Shown here: piece by piece, positions 40,574 to 50,487 of the stretch
Layout of the letters: the number at the start of each line of letters is the position of its first letter
How positions within the stretch are numbered: the stretch's first letter is position 1
DNA from: Bordetella hinzii LMG 13501
GTDB lineage: Bacteria; Pseudomonadota; Gammaproteobacteria; Burkholderiales; Burkholderiaceae_B
Assembly: GCF_001548475.1 (NCBI RefSeq)
Contig: NZ_LRUJ01000003.1
Span: forward strand, 62,001 to 126,000
DNA length: 64,000 nt
Reading direction: 5' to 3'
Notes under the pieces: generated by a model
Databases searched by the model: none
Told to the model about the DNA's origin: nothing
Seen by the model: the letters and a program-made list of their open reading frames with translations, nothing else
Position numbers and translations under genes: made by a program

Positions 40574-41155
40574 TTGTCCCAGCCCGCCCCCTATATCGTT
40601 CTCGACGCCTGCGTCCTCATGTCCAACATCGTGCGCAGGCTGATGCTGCGCCTGGCCGCGGCGCAGGTCTACCAGCCGGTCTGGACGGAGCGCATCGGCC
40701 AGGAATGGCGGCGCAATGCGGCGCGCCTGTGGGAGGTGCCGCCGGCCTTTCTGGCCGAACAATGGGCGGAGATGAATGCGCAGTTCCCGCAAGCCCTGGA
40801 ACACGATATCGAGCCCTACGAGGCTGGGCTGCGCTATAGCGACCCCAAGGATTTCCATGTCATCGCGGCCGGACTGGCGCGTCGCGCGCGCTGCGGGCTG
40901 CAAGTGCCGCCGGTGGTGCAGGTCGCCACCTGGAATCTGAAGGATTTCAATCGCTCGGAACTGCGCCGCCAGGGGCTGGATGCCTTCAATCCCGACACCC
41001 TGATCGCGCGCTGGCACGCGCAACATCCGCAGGCCGTGCTCGATGCGCTGACGCCGGTGCCCCAGGACTACGTGGCGCTGGGCCGCGATGCCGAGCCGCT
41101 GGCCGCCATCCTGCACCGCGAGCGCCTCTACCGGGTCAAAAGCCTGGTTCAGTGA
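40574..41155 (+). CDS. PIN-domain protein (putative ribonuclease)
   Basis: About 193 residues, counted from a TTG at 40574; another TTG at 40562 is equally possible and neither has a strong ribosome site. The N-terminus YIVLDACVLMSNIVRRLMLRLA gives the first PIN Asp. An acidic residue occurs in VWTERIGQEWRRNAARL and another in YSDPKDFHVIAAGL, so the metal-binding set looks intact, followed by TWNLKDFN. No antitoxin gene is adjacent, which argues against a simple VapBC pair. It converges with the threonine ammonia-lyase gene, with 7 bp of overlap. Confidence 0.7.
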   Translation: MSQPAPYIVLDACVLMSNIVRRLMLRLAAAQVYQPVWTERIGQEWRRNAARLWEVPPAFLAEQWAEMNAQFPQALEHDIEPYEAGLRYSDPKDFHVIAAGLARRARCGLQVPPVVQVATWNLKDFNRSELRRQGLDAFNPDTLIARWHAQHPQAVLDALTPVPQDYVALGRDAEPLAAILHRERLYRVKSLVQ

Positions 41156-42366
41156 TCGTGATTGCTGGCGGCAAAGCCCGCGTCGTTGAGGATGCCGATG
41201 ACCTCCTCGATATGCTCGGGCCCGCGGGTCTGCAACACAAAATCCACCTCGACATTGCGCACCGGCAGGGCCGTGAACGCCCGCTGGTGATGGACTTCGG
41301 TGATATTGGCGTGGGCGTCGGCGATCAGGCGGGTGGCCTGGGCCAGGGCGCCGGGCAGGTCGCGCAGGTCCACCCGTATGCGGGCCAGCCGCCCGGCCCG
41401 CACCATGCCGCGCTCGATCAGTTCGCCCAGCATCAGGGGATCGATATTGCCGCCGGTGAGCACCAGGCCGACGCGCTTGCCCTTGAAATGATCGGCGCCG
41501 CGCGCCTTGTCCAGTAGCAAGGCGGCCAGGCCGGCCGCGCCCGCGCCTTCGACCACGGTTTTCTCGATCTCCAGCAGGACGACGATGGCGTGCTCGATGT
41601 CGGCTTCGCCGACCAGCTCGATGCGATCGACCAGCCGGCTGACGATCTCCTGGGTAAGCGTGCCGGGCGACTTGACCGCGATGCCCTCGGCGATGGTGTA
41701 GTGCCCGCTGTCCATGGACACCCCGCGCACCGCCGCATACATCGACGGGAAGCGCTCGGTCTGCACGCCGATGATCTCGATGCCGGGCTTGATGGCCTTA
41801 GCCGCCGTCGCCACGCCGGAGATCAAGCCGCCCCCGCCGATGGCGATGACGATGGCGTCCAGGTCCGGCTGGTCTTCGAGCATCTCGATGCCTATGGTGC
41901 CCTGCCCCGCGATGACGGCCTCGTCATCGTAAGGGTGGATCATGGTCAGACCGCGCGCCTGGGCGAGTTCGAAGCCGTGCGCCTTGGCGTCGTCGAAAGT
42001 ATCGCCGGCCAGCACCACCTCGGCGCCGAAGCGCTTGGTGTTGGCAACCTTGACGGTGGGCGTGAACCGCGGCATGACGATGACGGCGGGCACCTGCATG
42101 CGCTGGGCGTGGTAGGCCACTCCCTGGGCATGGTTGCCGGCCGACACCGCGATGACGCCCTTGGCGCGTTCTTCGGGCGAAAGCGTCAGCATGCGGTTGA
42201 GCGCGCCGCGCTCCTTGAAGGAGGCCGTGAACTGCAGGTTCTCGAATTTGAGCCAGACTTCGGCGCCCAGGATGTCCGACAGCGTGCGCGACAGCGTGAA
42301 CGGGGTCTTTTGCACCTGCCCGCGCAGGTTGTCGCGGGCGGCTTGGATGGCGGCAAAATCGATCAT
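41149..42366 (-). CDS. threonine ammonia-lyase with C-terminal ACT domain
   Basis: A 405-residue PLP enzyme from the ATG at 42366. The PLP Lys is in TASFKERGALNR (about residue 52), the phosphate-cupping loop is GGGGLISGVATA near 180, and the C-terminal 75 residues form one ACT domain (RIRVDLRDLPGALAQATRLI). This length and single ACT domain fit the TdcB/short IlvA class, which deaminates threonine (and often serine) to 2-oxobutyrate. The reactive enamine it releases is a classic RidA substrate, and a ridA-like gene lies 4 kb away. Confidence 0.9.
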   Translation of the reverse strand: MIDFAAIQAARDNLRGQVQKTPFTLSRTLSDILGAEVWLKFENLQFTASFKERGALNRMLTLSPEERAKGVIAVSAGNHAQGVAYHAQRMQVPAVIVMPRFTPTVKVANTKRFGAEVVLAGDTFDDAKAHGFELAQARGLTMIHPYDDEAVIAGQGTIGIEMLEDQPDLDAIVIAIGGGGLISGVATAAKAIKPGIEIIGVQTERFPSMYAAVRGVSMDSGHYTIAEGIAVKSPGTLTQEIVSRLVDRIELVGEADIEHAIVVLLEIEKTVVEGAGAAGLAALLLDKARGADHFKGKRVGLVLTGGNIDPLMLGELIERGMVRAGRLARIRVDLRDLPGALAQATRLIADAHANITEVHHQRAFTALPVRNVEVDFVLQTRGPEHIEEVIGILNDAGFAASNHDH

Positions 42367-42518
42367 GGGATTTCTGGTGTCAAGGGAGTTGCGCGAAGGC
42401 CTGCGCCAAGGCGGCATGGAGCCCGGCGGATCACTGTAGCGGTAATTGGCGCCGGCGGTAAGGGACATTGCCACTGAAAGCCGCCCGGCGCAACAGCCGG
42501 CCGCGCCGGACCAGGTGC

Positions 42519-43424
42519 CTAGCGTTGGGCGCCCAGCTCCTGCATCAGGAACTCCGAGAACGCCCGCACCCGGGCGCTGCGGCCCTTGCGTACCGGCACC
42601 AGCAGGACCACCGGCGCGCTGTCGAACCGCCAATCGGCAAGGACACGCACCAGCGTGCCCTGGGCCACGGCTTCGGCCGCATCCCATTCGGAACGCAGCA
42701 CCAGCCCCATTCCGGCCTCGGCCCACAGCCGCGCCACGCCGCCATCATTGGTCACGTAGGCGGGCGTGACGCGCACCGATTCTCCCCGGCGCCTGCCCGG
42801 CTGGCCCGCCGGGCGGAGATGCCAGAGCGTCACGTCCTCGTCGTTTTCGCGGATGCAGATGCAGGCGTGGCCGGCGAGATCGCGCGGCGTCCGAGGCACG
42901 CCATGCGCCTCCAGATAGGCGGGGCTGGCGCACAGCCAGCGCTCGTTGGGCGCCACCTCGCGCGCGACCCAGGAAGAGTCACGGACCCCGCCGATATGAA
43001 TCACCGCATCGACATCGCGCCGGTCGGGCCATGGCGTCTCGCGCAGCTCGAGCTGGACCCGCAGATAGGGATGCCGGCGCGCGAACCGCGCCAGCAGCGG
43101 CGCGATGCGTTGCCGCCCATAACCAAAAGGCGCGGCCACCCGCAACGTCCCGTTCAAGCGCTGGTCGTCACGGTGCAGCGACTCGCACAGCCCGTCGATC
43201 CTGGACAGCAGTTCCTGCGCTTCGCGGCCAAAACGCTCGCCCTCGGGCGTCAGGGACAGGTTGCGGGCATCGCGCTTGGCCAAGGCCAGGCCGAGCTCGC
43301 CCTCCAGTTTGCGCAGCCGCGTCGATAGCGCCGGCGGCGTCACGTCCAGCGCGCGAGCTGCGGCGCTCAGTGACGGTTCGCGCAGCAGGGTCGCCGCCAA
43401 GCGCAGGTCATCAATCTGGATCAT
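42519..43424 (-). CDS. LysR family transcriptional regulator
   Basis: A 301-residue LysR protein: winged HTH at residues 1-65 (LAATLLREPSLSAAARALDVTPPALSTRLRKLE) and the periplasmic-binding-like effector domain from about 90. It is divergent from the HAD-Bug-DSD1-RidA cluster (43548-46815) and is its probable regulator; the AT-rich 120-bp gap would hold the binding sites. Confidence 0.92.
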   Translation of the reverse strand: MIQIDDLRLAATLLREPSLSAAARALDVTPPALSTRLRKLEGELGLALAKRDARNLSLTPEGERFGREAQELLSRIDGLCESLHRDDQRLNGTLRVAAPFGYGRQRIAPLLARFARRHPYLRVQLELRETPWPDRRDVDAVIHIGGVRDSSWVAREVAPNERWLCASPAYLEAHGVPRTPRDLAGHACICIRENDEDVTLWHLRPAGQPGRRRGESVRVTPAYVTNDGGVARLWAEAGMGLVLRSEWDAAEAVAQGTLVRVLADWRFDSAPVVLLVPVRKGRSARVRAFSEFLMQELGAQR

Positions 43425-43547
43425 TTAATTTAGCTTAACGATTGATTCTCCAATATTTAACCATGACTACACGCTTCACGAACATAATGCCGCCATGCAA
43501 CTCACGATCCTGTCCCCGGCCGCGCTCGCGGCCCCCAAGGAACTCCC

Positions 43548-44195
43548 ATGACCGACGCCTACCCCAAAGCTGTCCTGTTCGACCTGCTCACCGCGCTGCT
43601 TGATTCATGGACTGTCTGGAACGCCGCCGCGGGTTCGGAAGAACAGGGCCGCGCATGGCGGGCCGAGTATCTGAAGCTGACTTATGGTTGCGGTGCCTAC
43701 CTGCCGTATGAACAACTGGTGAGGGACGCGGCCGCCGCGGTCGGCCTGCCCGACACCGCCCCGGCGGCGCTGGAGGCGAATTGGGCCCAACTGCCCGCCT
43801 GGTCCGGCGCGCGCGAGCTGCTGCAAGCCCTCAAGCCCCATTGCAAGCTGGCGGTCGTGACCAACTGCTCGCAGCGCCTGGGCAGCCAGGCGGCATCGCT
43901 GCTGGGTATCGCGTGGGACGCGGTCGTCACCTCCGAAGAGGCCGGCTACTACAAACCCGACCCCCGACCCTACCGCCTTGCCCTGCAACGCCTGGACGTG
44001 CAGGCCGGCGAGGCGGCGTTCGTCGCGGGATCCGGCTACGACATGTTCGGAACGGCCGCCGTGGGTTTACGGACGTTCTGGCATAACCGCGTCGGCCTGG
44101 CCTTGCCGGCCGGCGCACCCTCGCCCGAACGCGAGGCCCCCGACCTGCAGCCAGCGCTTGCCTGGCTGCGCGGGTTCAGCGCGCCCGCCGCCTGA
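43548..44195 (+). CDS. HAD superfamily hydrolase, haloacid-dehalogenase type II-like
   Basis: A 215-residue HAD protein. The nucleophile is in VLFDLLTALLDSW (Asp at about residue 11), where position +2 is Leu instead of the Asp of phosphatases, as in 2-haloacid dehalogenases. VVTNCSQ gives the second motif and YYKPDPRPY the Lys, with GSGYDMFGTAAVG as motif IV. It may be a dehalogenase-like or other C-X hydrolase rather than a phosphatase. First gene of the cluster next to the LysR gene. Confidence 0.82.
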   Translation: MTDAYPKAVLFDLLTALLDSWTVWNAAAGSEEQGRAWRAEYLKLTYGCGAYLPYEQLVRDAAAAVGLPDTAPAALEANWAQLPAWSGARELLQALKPHCKLAVVTNCSQRLGSQAASLLGIAWDAVVTSEEAGYYKPDPRPYRLALQRLDVQAGEAAFVAGSGYDMFGTAAVGLRTFWHNRVGLALPAGAPSPEREAPDLQPALAWLRGFSAPAA

Positions 44196-44237
44196 GCGCC
44201 GATTTCCACGCATGATTCTCATCGATGGGGTAAACCA

Positions 44238-45239
44238 ATGTCTTGTCCTTCCCCCTGGCGGCGTCTGCTGGCCATCTGTTTGAGCGGCCTGGCGGCCGGC
44301 GCGGCGGCTCAATCCGCTGCGCCTCCTGACGGGGCGTTTCCCGCGCGCCCCGTGACCTTGATCGTGCCCTTTCCCGCCGGCGGCCCCAGCGATGCCCTGG
44401 CCCGGGGCATCGCCCAGAAAATGTCGGTGCAGCTGGAGCAGCCCGTCGTGATCGAAAATCTAGGCGGCGCCAACGGCGTGATAGGCCTGAACAAATTGCT
44501 CAAGGCGGCGCCCGACGGCTACACCATCGCCTTCGGCGGCATCGGGACTCACGTCGCCAACGTGGCGCTATACAAAAAACCGCCCTACGATCCGGTCGCG
44601 GACTTCGCGCCTATCGGCCCGGCCGGCTCCGCGCCCATGTTGCTGCTCGCGCGGGCCGACCTGCCCGCGAACAACCTGCCCGAATTCGTCGCCTGGCTGC
44701 GCGATCATCATGCCAATGCTTCTTACGGCAGCGCAGGCGTGGGCTCGATCTCGCACTATGGCTGCGTCCTGCTGCTGTCGGCCATCCAGCAGAATCCTAC
44801 CCATATCCCGTATCGCGGCGTGGCTCCCGCCATCAATGACTTGATGGGCGGACAAACCGACTTCATGTGCGATCAGACCATCACGGCCTTGCCCCAGATC
44901 GCGGGAGGACGGATCAAGGCCGTGGCCGTGCTCGCCTCCAGCAGGCTCGCGCAGCTGCCCCAGGTCGGCACGGCCACCGAAGCAGGTTTCCCCCTGGATG
45001 CACGCTCCTGGAACGCGCTGTTTGCGCCGCGAGGCACGCCCGAGGCGGTGCTGCAGCGCCTGACCGCGGCATTGCGCGCCGCCATGGCGGACGGTCCGCT
45101 GCGCGCACAGATGGAAGCGCTGGGCGTGCTCTTGCCTCAACCCGACGGCGTCACACCCGCGGCGGTTTCCAAGCTTATCGAACATGGCCTGCGCAACGAT
45201 GTGCCCGCGCTCAAGGCCAAGGGCGAATCTCTGAACTGA
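44238..45239 (+). CDS. Bug/TctC family periplasmic solute receptor
   Basis: A 333-residue exported protein with a signal peptide ending near AAAQS (residue 25), then FPARPVTLIVPFPAGGPSDALAR, VVIENLGGANG and IPYRGVAPAINDLMGGQ. It lies between HAD and DSD1 genes and probably takes up the amino-acid-like substrate of the cluster. No permease is encoded. Confidence 0.92.
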   Translation: MSCPSPWRRLLAICLSGLAAGAAAQSAAPPDGAFPARPVTLIVPFPAGGPSDALARGIAQKMSVQLEQPVVIENLGGANGVIGLNKLLKAAPDGYTIAFGGIGTHVANVALYKKPPYDPVADFAPIGPAGSAPMLLLARADLPANNLPEFVAWLRDHHANASYGSAGVGSISHYGCVLLLSAIQQNPTHIPYRGVAPAINDLMGGQTDFMCDQTITALPQIAGGRIKAVAVLASSRLAQLPQVGTATEAGFPLDARSWNALFAPRGTPEAVLQRLTAALRAAMADGPLRAQMEALGVLLPQPDGVTPAAVSKLIEHGLRNDVPALKAKGESLN

Positions 45240-45245
45240 ATCACG

Positions 45246-46415
45246 ATGCAAACCTCCTCCTCTCCCATGGCCGCAACGGCGCCGTCTTCCCTGGCAAGCC
45301 TTGATACCCCGGCCGCATTGATTTCCGTGCCGCAGATGCAGCGCAACATCGGGCGCATGCAGGCCAAGGCCGATGCCTTGGGCGTGAGCCTGCGTCCCCA
45401 TGTCAAGACCAGCAAGTGCATCCAGGTCGCCAAGGCACAATGGGCGGCGGGCGCGCGCGGCATCACCGTCTCCACGCTCAAGGAAGCCGAGCAGTTCCTC
45501 GCCGCGGGCATCACCGACATTCTCTATGCCGTCGGCATTGCTCCCCATCGTTTGCCGCAAGCGCTGGCCCTGCGCCGGCGCGGCTGCCAGCTCAAGCTCA
45601 TCACGGACAGCGTGGAGGGCGCGCGGGCGCTGGCCAGCTATGGCCGCCAGCATGGCGAGGCCTTCGATGTGCTCATCGAAATCGACACCGATGGCCATCG
45701 CTCCGGCATCAAGCCGGACGCGCCGGAACTGCTCGCCGTGGGCGAGGTGTTGCAGCAGGCGGGCATGAACCTGCATGGCGTATTGACGCACGCCGGCTCC
45801 AGCTACGAGCTCAATACGCCCGAGGCGCTGGCCGCGCTCGCCGAACAAGAGCGCGCCGGCTGCGTGCGGGCCGCCGAGCGTCTGCGGGCCCAGGGCCTGC
45901 CCTGCCCCGTGGTCAGCGTGGGCTCGACGCCCACGGCATTGGCGGCCGGGGATCTTTCCGGCGTGACCGAACTGCGGGCCGGCGTATATGTCTTCTTCGA
46001 CCTCGTGATGCACAACATCGGCGTGTGCGCGCAGGCGGACATTGCCTTGAGCGTGCTCACCACAGTCATCGGCCACCAGCGCGACAAAGGCTGGGCCATT
46101 GTCGATGCCGGATGGATGGCCATGAGCCGCGACAGGGGAACCGCGCGCCAGCAGGAGGACTTCGGCTACGGACAGGTGTGTGACGAGGCGGGCCGTCCCC
46201 TCCCCGGCTATCTGCTCATCGGCGCCAACCAGGAACACGGTATTCTGGCTTGCGCCGCGACGCCCGACCTCGAGATCGAGGCCCGCTTCCCGATCGGCAC
46301 GCGGCTGCGTATCCTGCCCAATCACGCCTGCGCGACTGGTGCGCAGTTTCCCGAATATCACGCGCTTGCCGAAGACGGCGCGCTGCAAACCTGGAGCCGC
46401 TTCCATGGCTGGTGA
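45246..46415 (+). CDS. DSD1/D-threonine aldolase family PLP enzyme
   Basis: A 389-residue fold-type III PLP protein. The N-terminal alanine-racemase-like barrel has LRPHVKTSK with the PLP Lys54. The C-terminal domain ends with LPNHACATG, His360 and Cys362 being the paired zinc ligands of D-serine dehydratases and D-threonine aldolases. It would cleave or dehydrate a beta-hydroxy-D-amino acid (D-serine, D-threonine or 3-hydroxy-D-aspartate). Its end overlaps the RidA-like start by 11 bases. Confidence 0.88.
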   Translation: MQTSSSPMAATAPSSLASLDTPAALISVPQMQRNIGRMQAKADALGVSLRPHVKTSKCIQVAKAQWAAGARGITVSTLKEAEQFLAAGITDILYAVGIAPHRLPQALALRRRGCQLKLITDSVEGARALASYGRQHGEAFDVLIEIDTDGHRSGIKPDAPELLAVGEVLQQAGMNLHGVLTHAGSSYELNTPEALAALAEQERAGCVRAAERLRAQGLPCPVVSVGSTPTALAAGDLSGVTELRAGVYVFFDLVMHNIGVCAQADIALSVLTTVIGHQRDKGWAIVDAGWMAMSRDRGTARQQEDFGYGQVCDEAGRPLPGYLLIGANQEHGILACAATPDLEIEARFPIGTRLRILPNHACATGAQFPEYHALAEDGALQTWSRFHGW

Positions 46416-46815
46416 ACCGCAGGACACGGGGCGCCGCCCCGCCGCGCTGGCAACGCCGGCTGGCCACTACAGCCATTTCAAGACTGGCGGCGGCCTGGTA
46501 TTCATCTCAGGCCAGCTTCCGATCACGCCCGAGGGCAAGCGGCTGGCCGATGCGCCTTTCGAGCAGCAGGCCCGACAGGCCCTGGCCAACGTGGCCGCCG
46601 CGCTGGCATCGGCCGGCTGCGACATTGACCGCCTGCTTCATGTGCGGGTCTATCTCGATGACATCGAGAACTGGCCGGCTTTCGACCGCGTATATGCCGA
46701 ATGGCTGGGCCCGGCTCGCCCCGCCCGCGCGGTGGTGCCGACCCGGACCCTGCATTACGGATTCAAAGTGGAGGTCGAAGCCGTCGCGGCGGACCGCGCC
46801 GGCGGCGCAGGCTGA
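46405..46815 (+). CDS. RidA family enamine/imine deaminase
   Basis: A 136-residue protein from the ATG at 46405. It has the RidA fold blocks FISGQLPITPEGK, QALANVAAALASAGCDIDRLLHVRVYL and a terminal PTRTLHYGFKVEVEAVA retaining the Arg typical of the catalytic position. RidA hydrolyses reactive enamine/imine intermediates released by PLP enzymes. Overlap with the DSD1 gene strongly suggests it handles that enzyme's product. Confidence 0.9.
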   Translation: MAGEPQDTGRRPAALATPAGHYSHFKTGGGLVFISGQLPITPEGKRLADAPFEQQARQALANVAAALASAGCDIDRLLHVRVYLDDIENWPAFDRVYAEWLGPARPARAVVPTRTLHYGFKVEVEAVAADRAGGAG

Positions 46816-46832
46816 CCCAGGCCCCAGCCGCT

Positions 46833-47561
46833 TCAGCGCACCGGCAGGAAATTGAAGAACATCAGGCCCTGGGCGTAATTGATCCCGACGCGGCGGGAGT
46901 TTTCGCCCAGCAGATTGGCGATCAGGTCCAGCCTGCCGATGATGGCGCCAAACTCGCGCTCAAAGCTCAGGTTCGTGGCGGTGGAGGACATTTCATTGGC
47001 CAGCAGCAGCGGCTCGCCCTGGGGGTTGCGGCGCGAGGACAGCAGCCAGGCGGCCGCCTCGACATTGCGCGCGGCATTGAAGATGCGCTGGCCGTCCAGC
47101 ACATCGGAAACATAGAAACGGGTCTTGTCGTTATGCGCGGCCAGCAGGGTGTCGGCCATGCCGTAGATGAAGGCGGCCACCCGGTCGCCCTGGTAGTTGG
47201 GGTCCAGCGCCACGGCCAGCACCTGGATATCGCGCAGGCCCGCCAGCCCCGCCGGCGCGCGGCGCTCGTCGACCAGGCGCTTGACGTAGGCCACGGCGGC
47301 CGCCTGGTCAGCCACCCCGGACTTGCGCCACTCGCGCGGATTGCGCCGGTAGAGCTTGTCCAGCAAGGAATACAAGCTGTTGAAATTATCGCGGACTTCG
47401 AGGGTGACGGTGCGGTTGAAGTCGGTCTGGGCCAGCTGGTCGGCCGACATGGGCTCGCTGTGCGGCACCCGCGCCGACGATGAGGTCGCGGCAGGCGCCA
47501 CGCAGCCCGCCAGGCCCCAGCCTGTTGCCAGTATCGTCGCGGCCAGCCGCCATCCTCTCAT
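46833..47561 (-). CDS. conserved outer-membrane-type lipoprotein
   Basis: A 242-residue protein with a lipoprotein signal peptide; the lipobox is LAGC with Cys20. The mature protein is helical and contains FNRTVTLEVRDNFNSLYSLLDKLYRRNPREWRK near residue 48 and NLLGENSRRVGINYAQGLMFFNFLPV at the C-terminus. I do not recognise a functional family. It lies downstream of pnp in the same orientation, but a terminator (47674-47701) separates them. Confidence 0.75.
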   Translation of the reverse strand: MRGWRLAATILATGWGLAGCVAPAATSSSARVPHSEPMSADQLAQTDFNRTVTLEVRDNFNSLYSLLDKLYRRNPREWRKSGVADQAAAVAYVKRLVDERRAPAGLAGLRDIQVLAVALDPNYQGDRVAAFIYGMADTLLAAHNDKTRFYVSDVLDGQRIFNAARNVEAAAWLLSSRRNPQGEPLLLANEMSSTATNLSFEREFGAIIGRLDLIANLLGENSRRVGINYAQGLMFFNFLPVR

Positions 47562-47673
47562 GCCCGATTCGCCAGTCCTCTGCCGTCATCCGCCGCCCGC
47601 GGAACTGCCAAGACTTTACCGGATTTGATTCCGCCCGCAAGCCGGGATGTTCCCGCTTTTTTGCAAAGAAAAG

Positions 47674-47701
47674 AAAAGCGGCGCCCGAAGGCGCCGCTTT
47701 T
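47674..47701 (-). terminator. rho-independent terminator of pnp
   Basis: AAAAGCGGCGCC (47674-47685), loop CGAA, GGCGCCGCTTTT (47690-47701). The minus strand continues T-rich. It lies 18 bp behind the pnp stop codon. Confidence 0.87.
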
Positions 47702-47718
47702 CTGCCGGGGCAAACCGA

Positions 47719-49878
47719 TTACTCGGCCTGCGGCTCGGACTGGGCCGCTGCTTCGGCGGCAGGCTGTTGCTGCTGCTCGATGCCGCCGATGGCCTTGATC
47801 GACAGGCGCAGGCGACCCTTGTCGTCGGCCTCGATGACCTTGACGCGGACCTGCTGGCCGACCTTCAGCACATCGTTGATGTTGGCGATGCGGTAGTTGG
47901 CGATTTCCGAGATGTGCAGCAGGCCGTCGCGGCCCGGCAGCACTTGCACGATGGCGCCGAAATCCAGCAGGCGCAGCACGGAGCCATCGTAGATCTGGCC
48001 GACTTCGACGTCGGCGGTCAGTTCGACGATGCGGCGCTGCGCTTCCTTGGCCTGGGCCTCGTCCACGCTGGCGATCACGATGGTGCCGTCATCGGAGATG
48101 TCGATCTGCGTGCCGGTCTCTTCGGTCAGCGCGCGGATGGTGGCGCCGCCCTTGCCGATCACGTCACGGATCTTCTCGGGGTTGATCTTGATGGTCAGCA
48201 TGCGCGGCGCGAAGGCCGACAGCTCGGTGCGCGAACCGTCCAGGGACTCGCGCATCTTGCCGAGGATATGCAGACGGCCTTCGCGGGCCTGGGCCAGCGC
48301 GACCTGCATGATTTCCTTGGTGATGCCCTGGATCTTGATGTCCATCTGCAGCGCGGTGATGCCGTTCTCGGTGCCCGCGACCTTGAAGTCCATGTCGCCC
48401 AGGTGGTCTTCGTCACCCAGGATGTCGGTCAGCACGGCGAACTTGCCGTTCTCGAGGATCAGGCCCATGGCCACGCCCGCGACGTGATCCGTGGTCGGGA
48501 CGCCGGCGTCCATCATGGCCAGCGAACCGCCGCAGACCGAAGCCATGGACGACGAGCCGTTGGACTCGGTGATTTCCGAGACGATGCGGATGGTGTACTG
48601 GAAATCCTCGGGCTTGGGCAGCACCGACACCAGCGAACGCTTGGCCAGGCGGCCGTGGCCGATTTCACGCCGCTTGGGCACACCGATGCGGCCGGTTTCA
48701 CCGGTGGCGAACGGAGGCATGTTGTAGTGCAGCATGAAGCGGTCGCGGTACTCGCCCATCAGGGCGTCGATGATTTGCTCATCCTGCTTGGTGCCCAGCG
48801 TGGCCACCACCAGCGCCTGCGTTTCACCGCGGGTGAACAGGGCGCTGCCGTGGGCGCGCGGCAGCACGCCCAGGCGGATGCTGATCGGACGCACGGTGCG
48901 GGTGTCGCGGCCGTCGATGCGGGGCTCGCCGTTCAGGATCTGGCTGCGCACCAGGCGGGCTTCCAGGTCGAACAGGATGTTGTCGACGGTCACGCCATCG
49001 GGCGCTTCCTGGCCGGCGGCGGCGGCCTGCTCGGCCAGCTTGGCCGACACTTCGGCGTAGACTTCGCGCAGCTTGGCCGTGCGGGCCTGCTTTTCGCGGA
49101 TCTGGTAGGCGGCGTTCAGGCCTTCCTGGGCGGCGGCGGTCACCGCGCTGATCAGGGCCTCGTTCTTGGGCGCGGGCGCCCAGGTCCACTCGGGCTTGCC
49201 GGCGTCGCGCACCAGGTCATGGATGGCGTTGATGGCGGCCTGCATCTGTTCATGGCCGAACACCACGCCGCCGAGCATGATGTCTTCGGACAGCTGCTGG
49301 GCTTCGGATTCCACCATGAGCACGGCGTTTTCCGTGCCGGCGACCACCAGGTCCATCTTGGAGGTCTTGAGCTGCGAAGCGGTGGGATTGATGACGTACT
49401 GGCCATCGATATAGCCCACGCGGGCCGCGCCGATGGGGCCGTTGAACGGGATGCCCGAGATGGCCAGCGCGGCCGAGGCGCCGATCATGGCGGGGATGTC
49501 GGGATCGATTTCCGGATTGACCGACAGCGTGTGGATGACCACCTGGACTTCGTTGTAGAAGCCTTCGGGGAACAGCGGACGCAGCGGGCGGTCGATCAGG
49601 CGGGAGGTCAGCGTTTCCTTTTCGGAGGGCTTGCCTTCACGCTTGAAGAAGCCGCCGGGGATGCGGCCGGCCGCGTAGGTTTTTTCGATGTAGTCGACGG
49701 TCAGCGGGAAGAAGTCCTGGCCAGGCTTGGCCTTCTTGGCGGCGACGACCGTGGCCAGCACGACGGTGTCCTCAACGGACACAAGCACAGCGCCGGAGGC
49801 CTGGCGAGCGATCTCGCCGGTTTCCAGTACGACCGTGTGCTGGCCGTATTGGAAGGTCTTGGTCACTTTATTGAACAT
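47719..49878 (-). CDS. pnp: polynucleotide phosphorylase
   Basis: A 719-residue protein from the ATG at 49878. Two RNase PH domains (about 1-220 and 310-540) flank an all-helical linker; the catalytic-site region includes [21 protein letters not shown] in the second. A KH domain ([24 protein letters not shown] near 555-610) and a C-terminal S1 domain ([33 protein letters not shown]) follow. It degrades RNA 3' to 5' with phosphate and may join the degradosome. It follows rpsO as in most proteobacteria. Confidence 0.98.
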   Translation of the reverse strand: MFNKVTKTFQYGQHTVVLETGEIARQASGAVLVSVEDTVVLATVVAAKKAKPGQDFFPLTVDYIEKTYAAGRIPGGFFKREGKPSEKETLTSRLIDRPLRPLFPEGFYNEVQVVIHTLSVNPEIDPDIPAMIGASAALAISGIPFNGPIGAARVGYIDGQYVINPTASQLKTSKMDLVVAGTENAVLMVESEAQQLSEDIMLGGVVFGHEQMQAAINAIHDLVRDAGKPEWTWAPAPKNEALISAVTAAAQEGLNAAYQIREKQARTAKLREVYAEVSAKLAEQAAAAGQEAPDGVTVDNILFDLEARLVRSQILNGEPRIDGRDTRTVRPISIRLGVLPRAHGSALFTRGETQALVVATLGTKQDEQIIDALMGEYRDRFMLHYNMPPFATGETGRIGVPKRREIGHGRLAKRSLVSVLPKPEDFQYTIRIVSEITESNGSSSMASVCGGSLAMMDAGVPTTDHVAGVAMGLILENGKFAVLTDILGDEDHLGDMDFKVAGTENGITALQMDIKIQGITKEIMQVALAQAREGRLHILGKMRESLDGSRTELSAFAPRMLTIKINPEKIRDVIGKGGATIRALTEETGTQIDISDDGTIVIASVDEAQAKEAQRRIVELTADVEVGQIYDGSVLRLLDFGAIVQVLPGRDGLLHISEIANYRIANINDVLKVGQQVRVKVIEADDKGRLRLSIKAIGGIEQQQQPAAEAAAQSEPQAE

Positions 49879-49897
49879 GACGATGGTTCCTTGCAAA

Positions 49898-49941
49898 TGA
49901 AAAACCGTGGCCGTCGCGACAGCGTCGCAGCGACCACGGTT
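49898..49941 (-). terminator. rpsO-pnp intergenic hairpin
   Basis: AACCGTGG (49903-49910) pairs with CCACGGTT (49934-49941), with a further TCGC/GCGA stem inside; the minus strand continues with a short T-run. It may be a partial terminator after rpsO and, by analogy with E. coli, the RNase III site used in pnp autoregulation. Confidence 0.65.
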
Positions 49942-49967
49942 GCGTCATGGGGAGCCAGCCCCGTCGA

Positions 49968-50237
49968 TCACTTGCGCAGACCGAGTTTTTCGATCAGAGC
50001 GCGGTACGAATCGGGATTGCGGCCCTTGAGATAGTCGAGCAGTTTGCGACGACGGCTGACCATGCGCAGCAGACCGCGGCGCGAGTGGTGGTCCTTCGCG
50101 TGTTCCTTGAAGTGACCGGTCAGTTCGTTGATGCGGGCGGTGAGCAGAGCCACCTGGACTTCGGGGGAACCGGTATCGCCTTGCGCGCGTTGGAACTGCG
50201 AAACGATTTCGGCTTTTTTGATGTCAGCAACAGACAT
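49968..50237 (-). CDS. rpsO: 30S ribosomal protein S15
   Basis: An 89-residue protein of exact family length. The landmark [51 protein letters not shown] carries the 16S rRNA-binding residues, followed by the usual [12 protein letters not shown] end. It binds the central domain of 16S rRNA early in 30S assembly. Upstream of pnp in the conserved operon. Confidence 0.99.
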   Translation of the reverse strand: MSVADIKKAEIVSQFQRAQGDTGSPEVQVALLTARINELTGHFKEHAKDHHSRRGLLRMVSRRRKLLDYLKGRNPDSYRALIEKLGLRK

Positions 50238-50487
50238 TATTGACCTCTACGGACATGCGTCAGGGCCGAGGTGCCCGGACGTGGGTTGAAAAAACACTTC
50301 TTTATCATCGATACGGCGATGCGTTTCGAGGCGCCTCGCCCGACCACGCATCCCATGGCTTTCCATGCATGGAAGATGCGGATCGCGAGGGATTATAGCC
50401 GATTCGCTAAAATGGATCGCAGCGCCCTGCCCGGCCTGCGCCGGGAGAAGGCAAAATCGGGGCCGGTCCCCGTTCAGGAGAATACCC

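Noticed and set aside
47647-50034. 795-codon open frame on the plus strand opposite pnp and rpsO
   Set aside because: It is the antisense shadow of pnp, which has full family similarity; the translation is rich in His, Asp and Gly without domain motifs.
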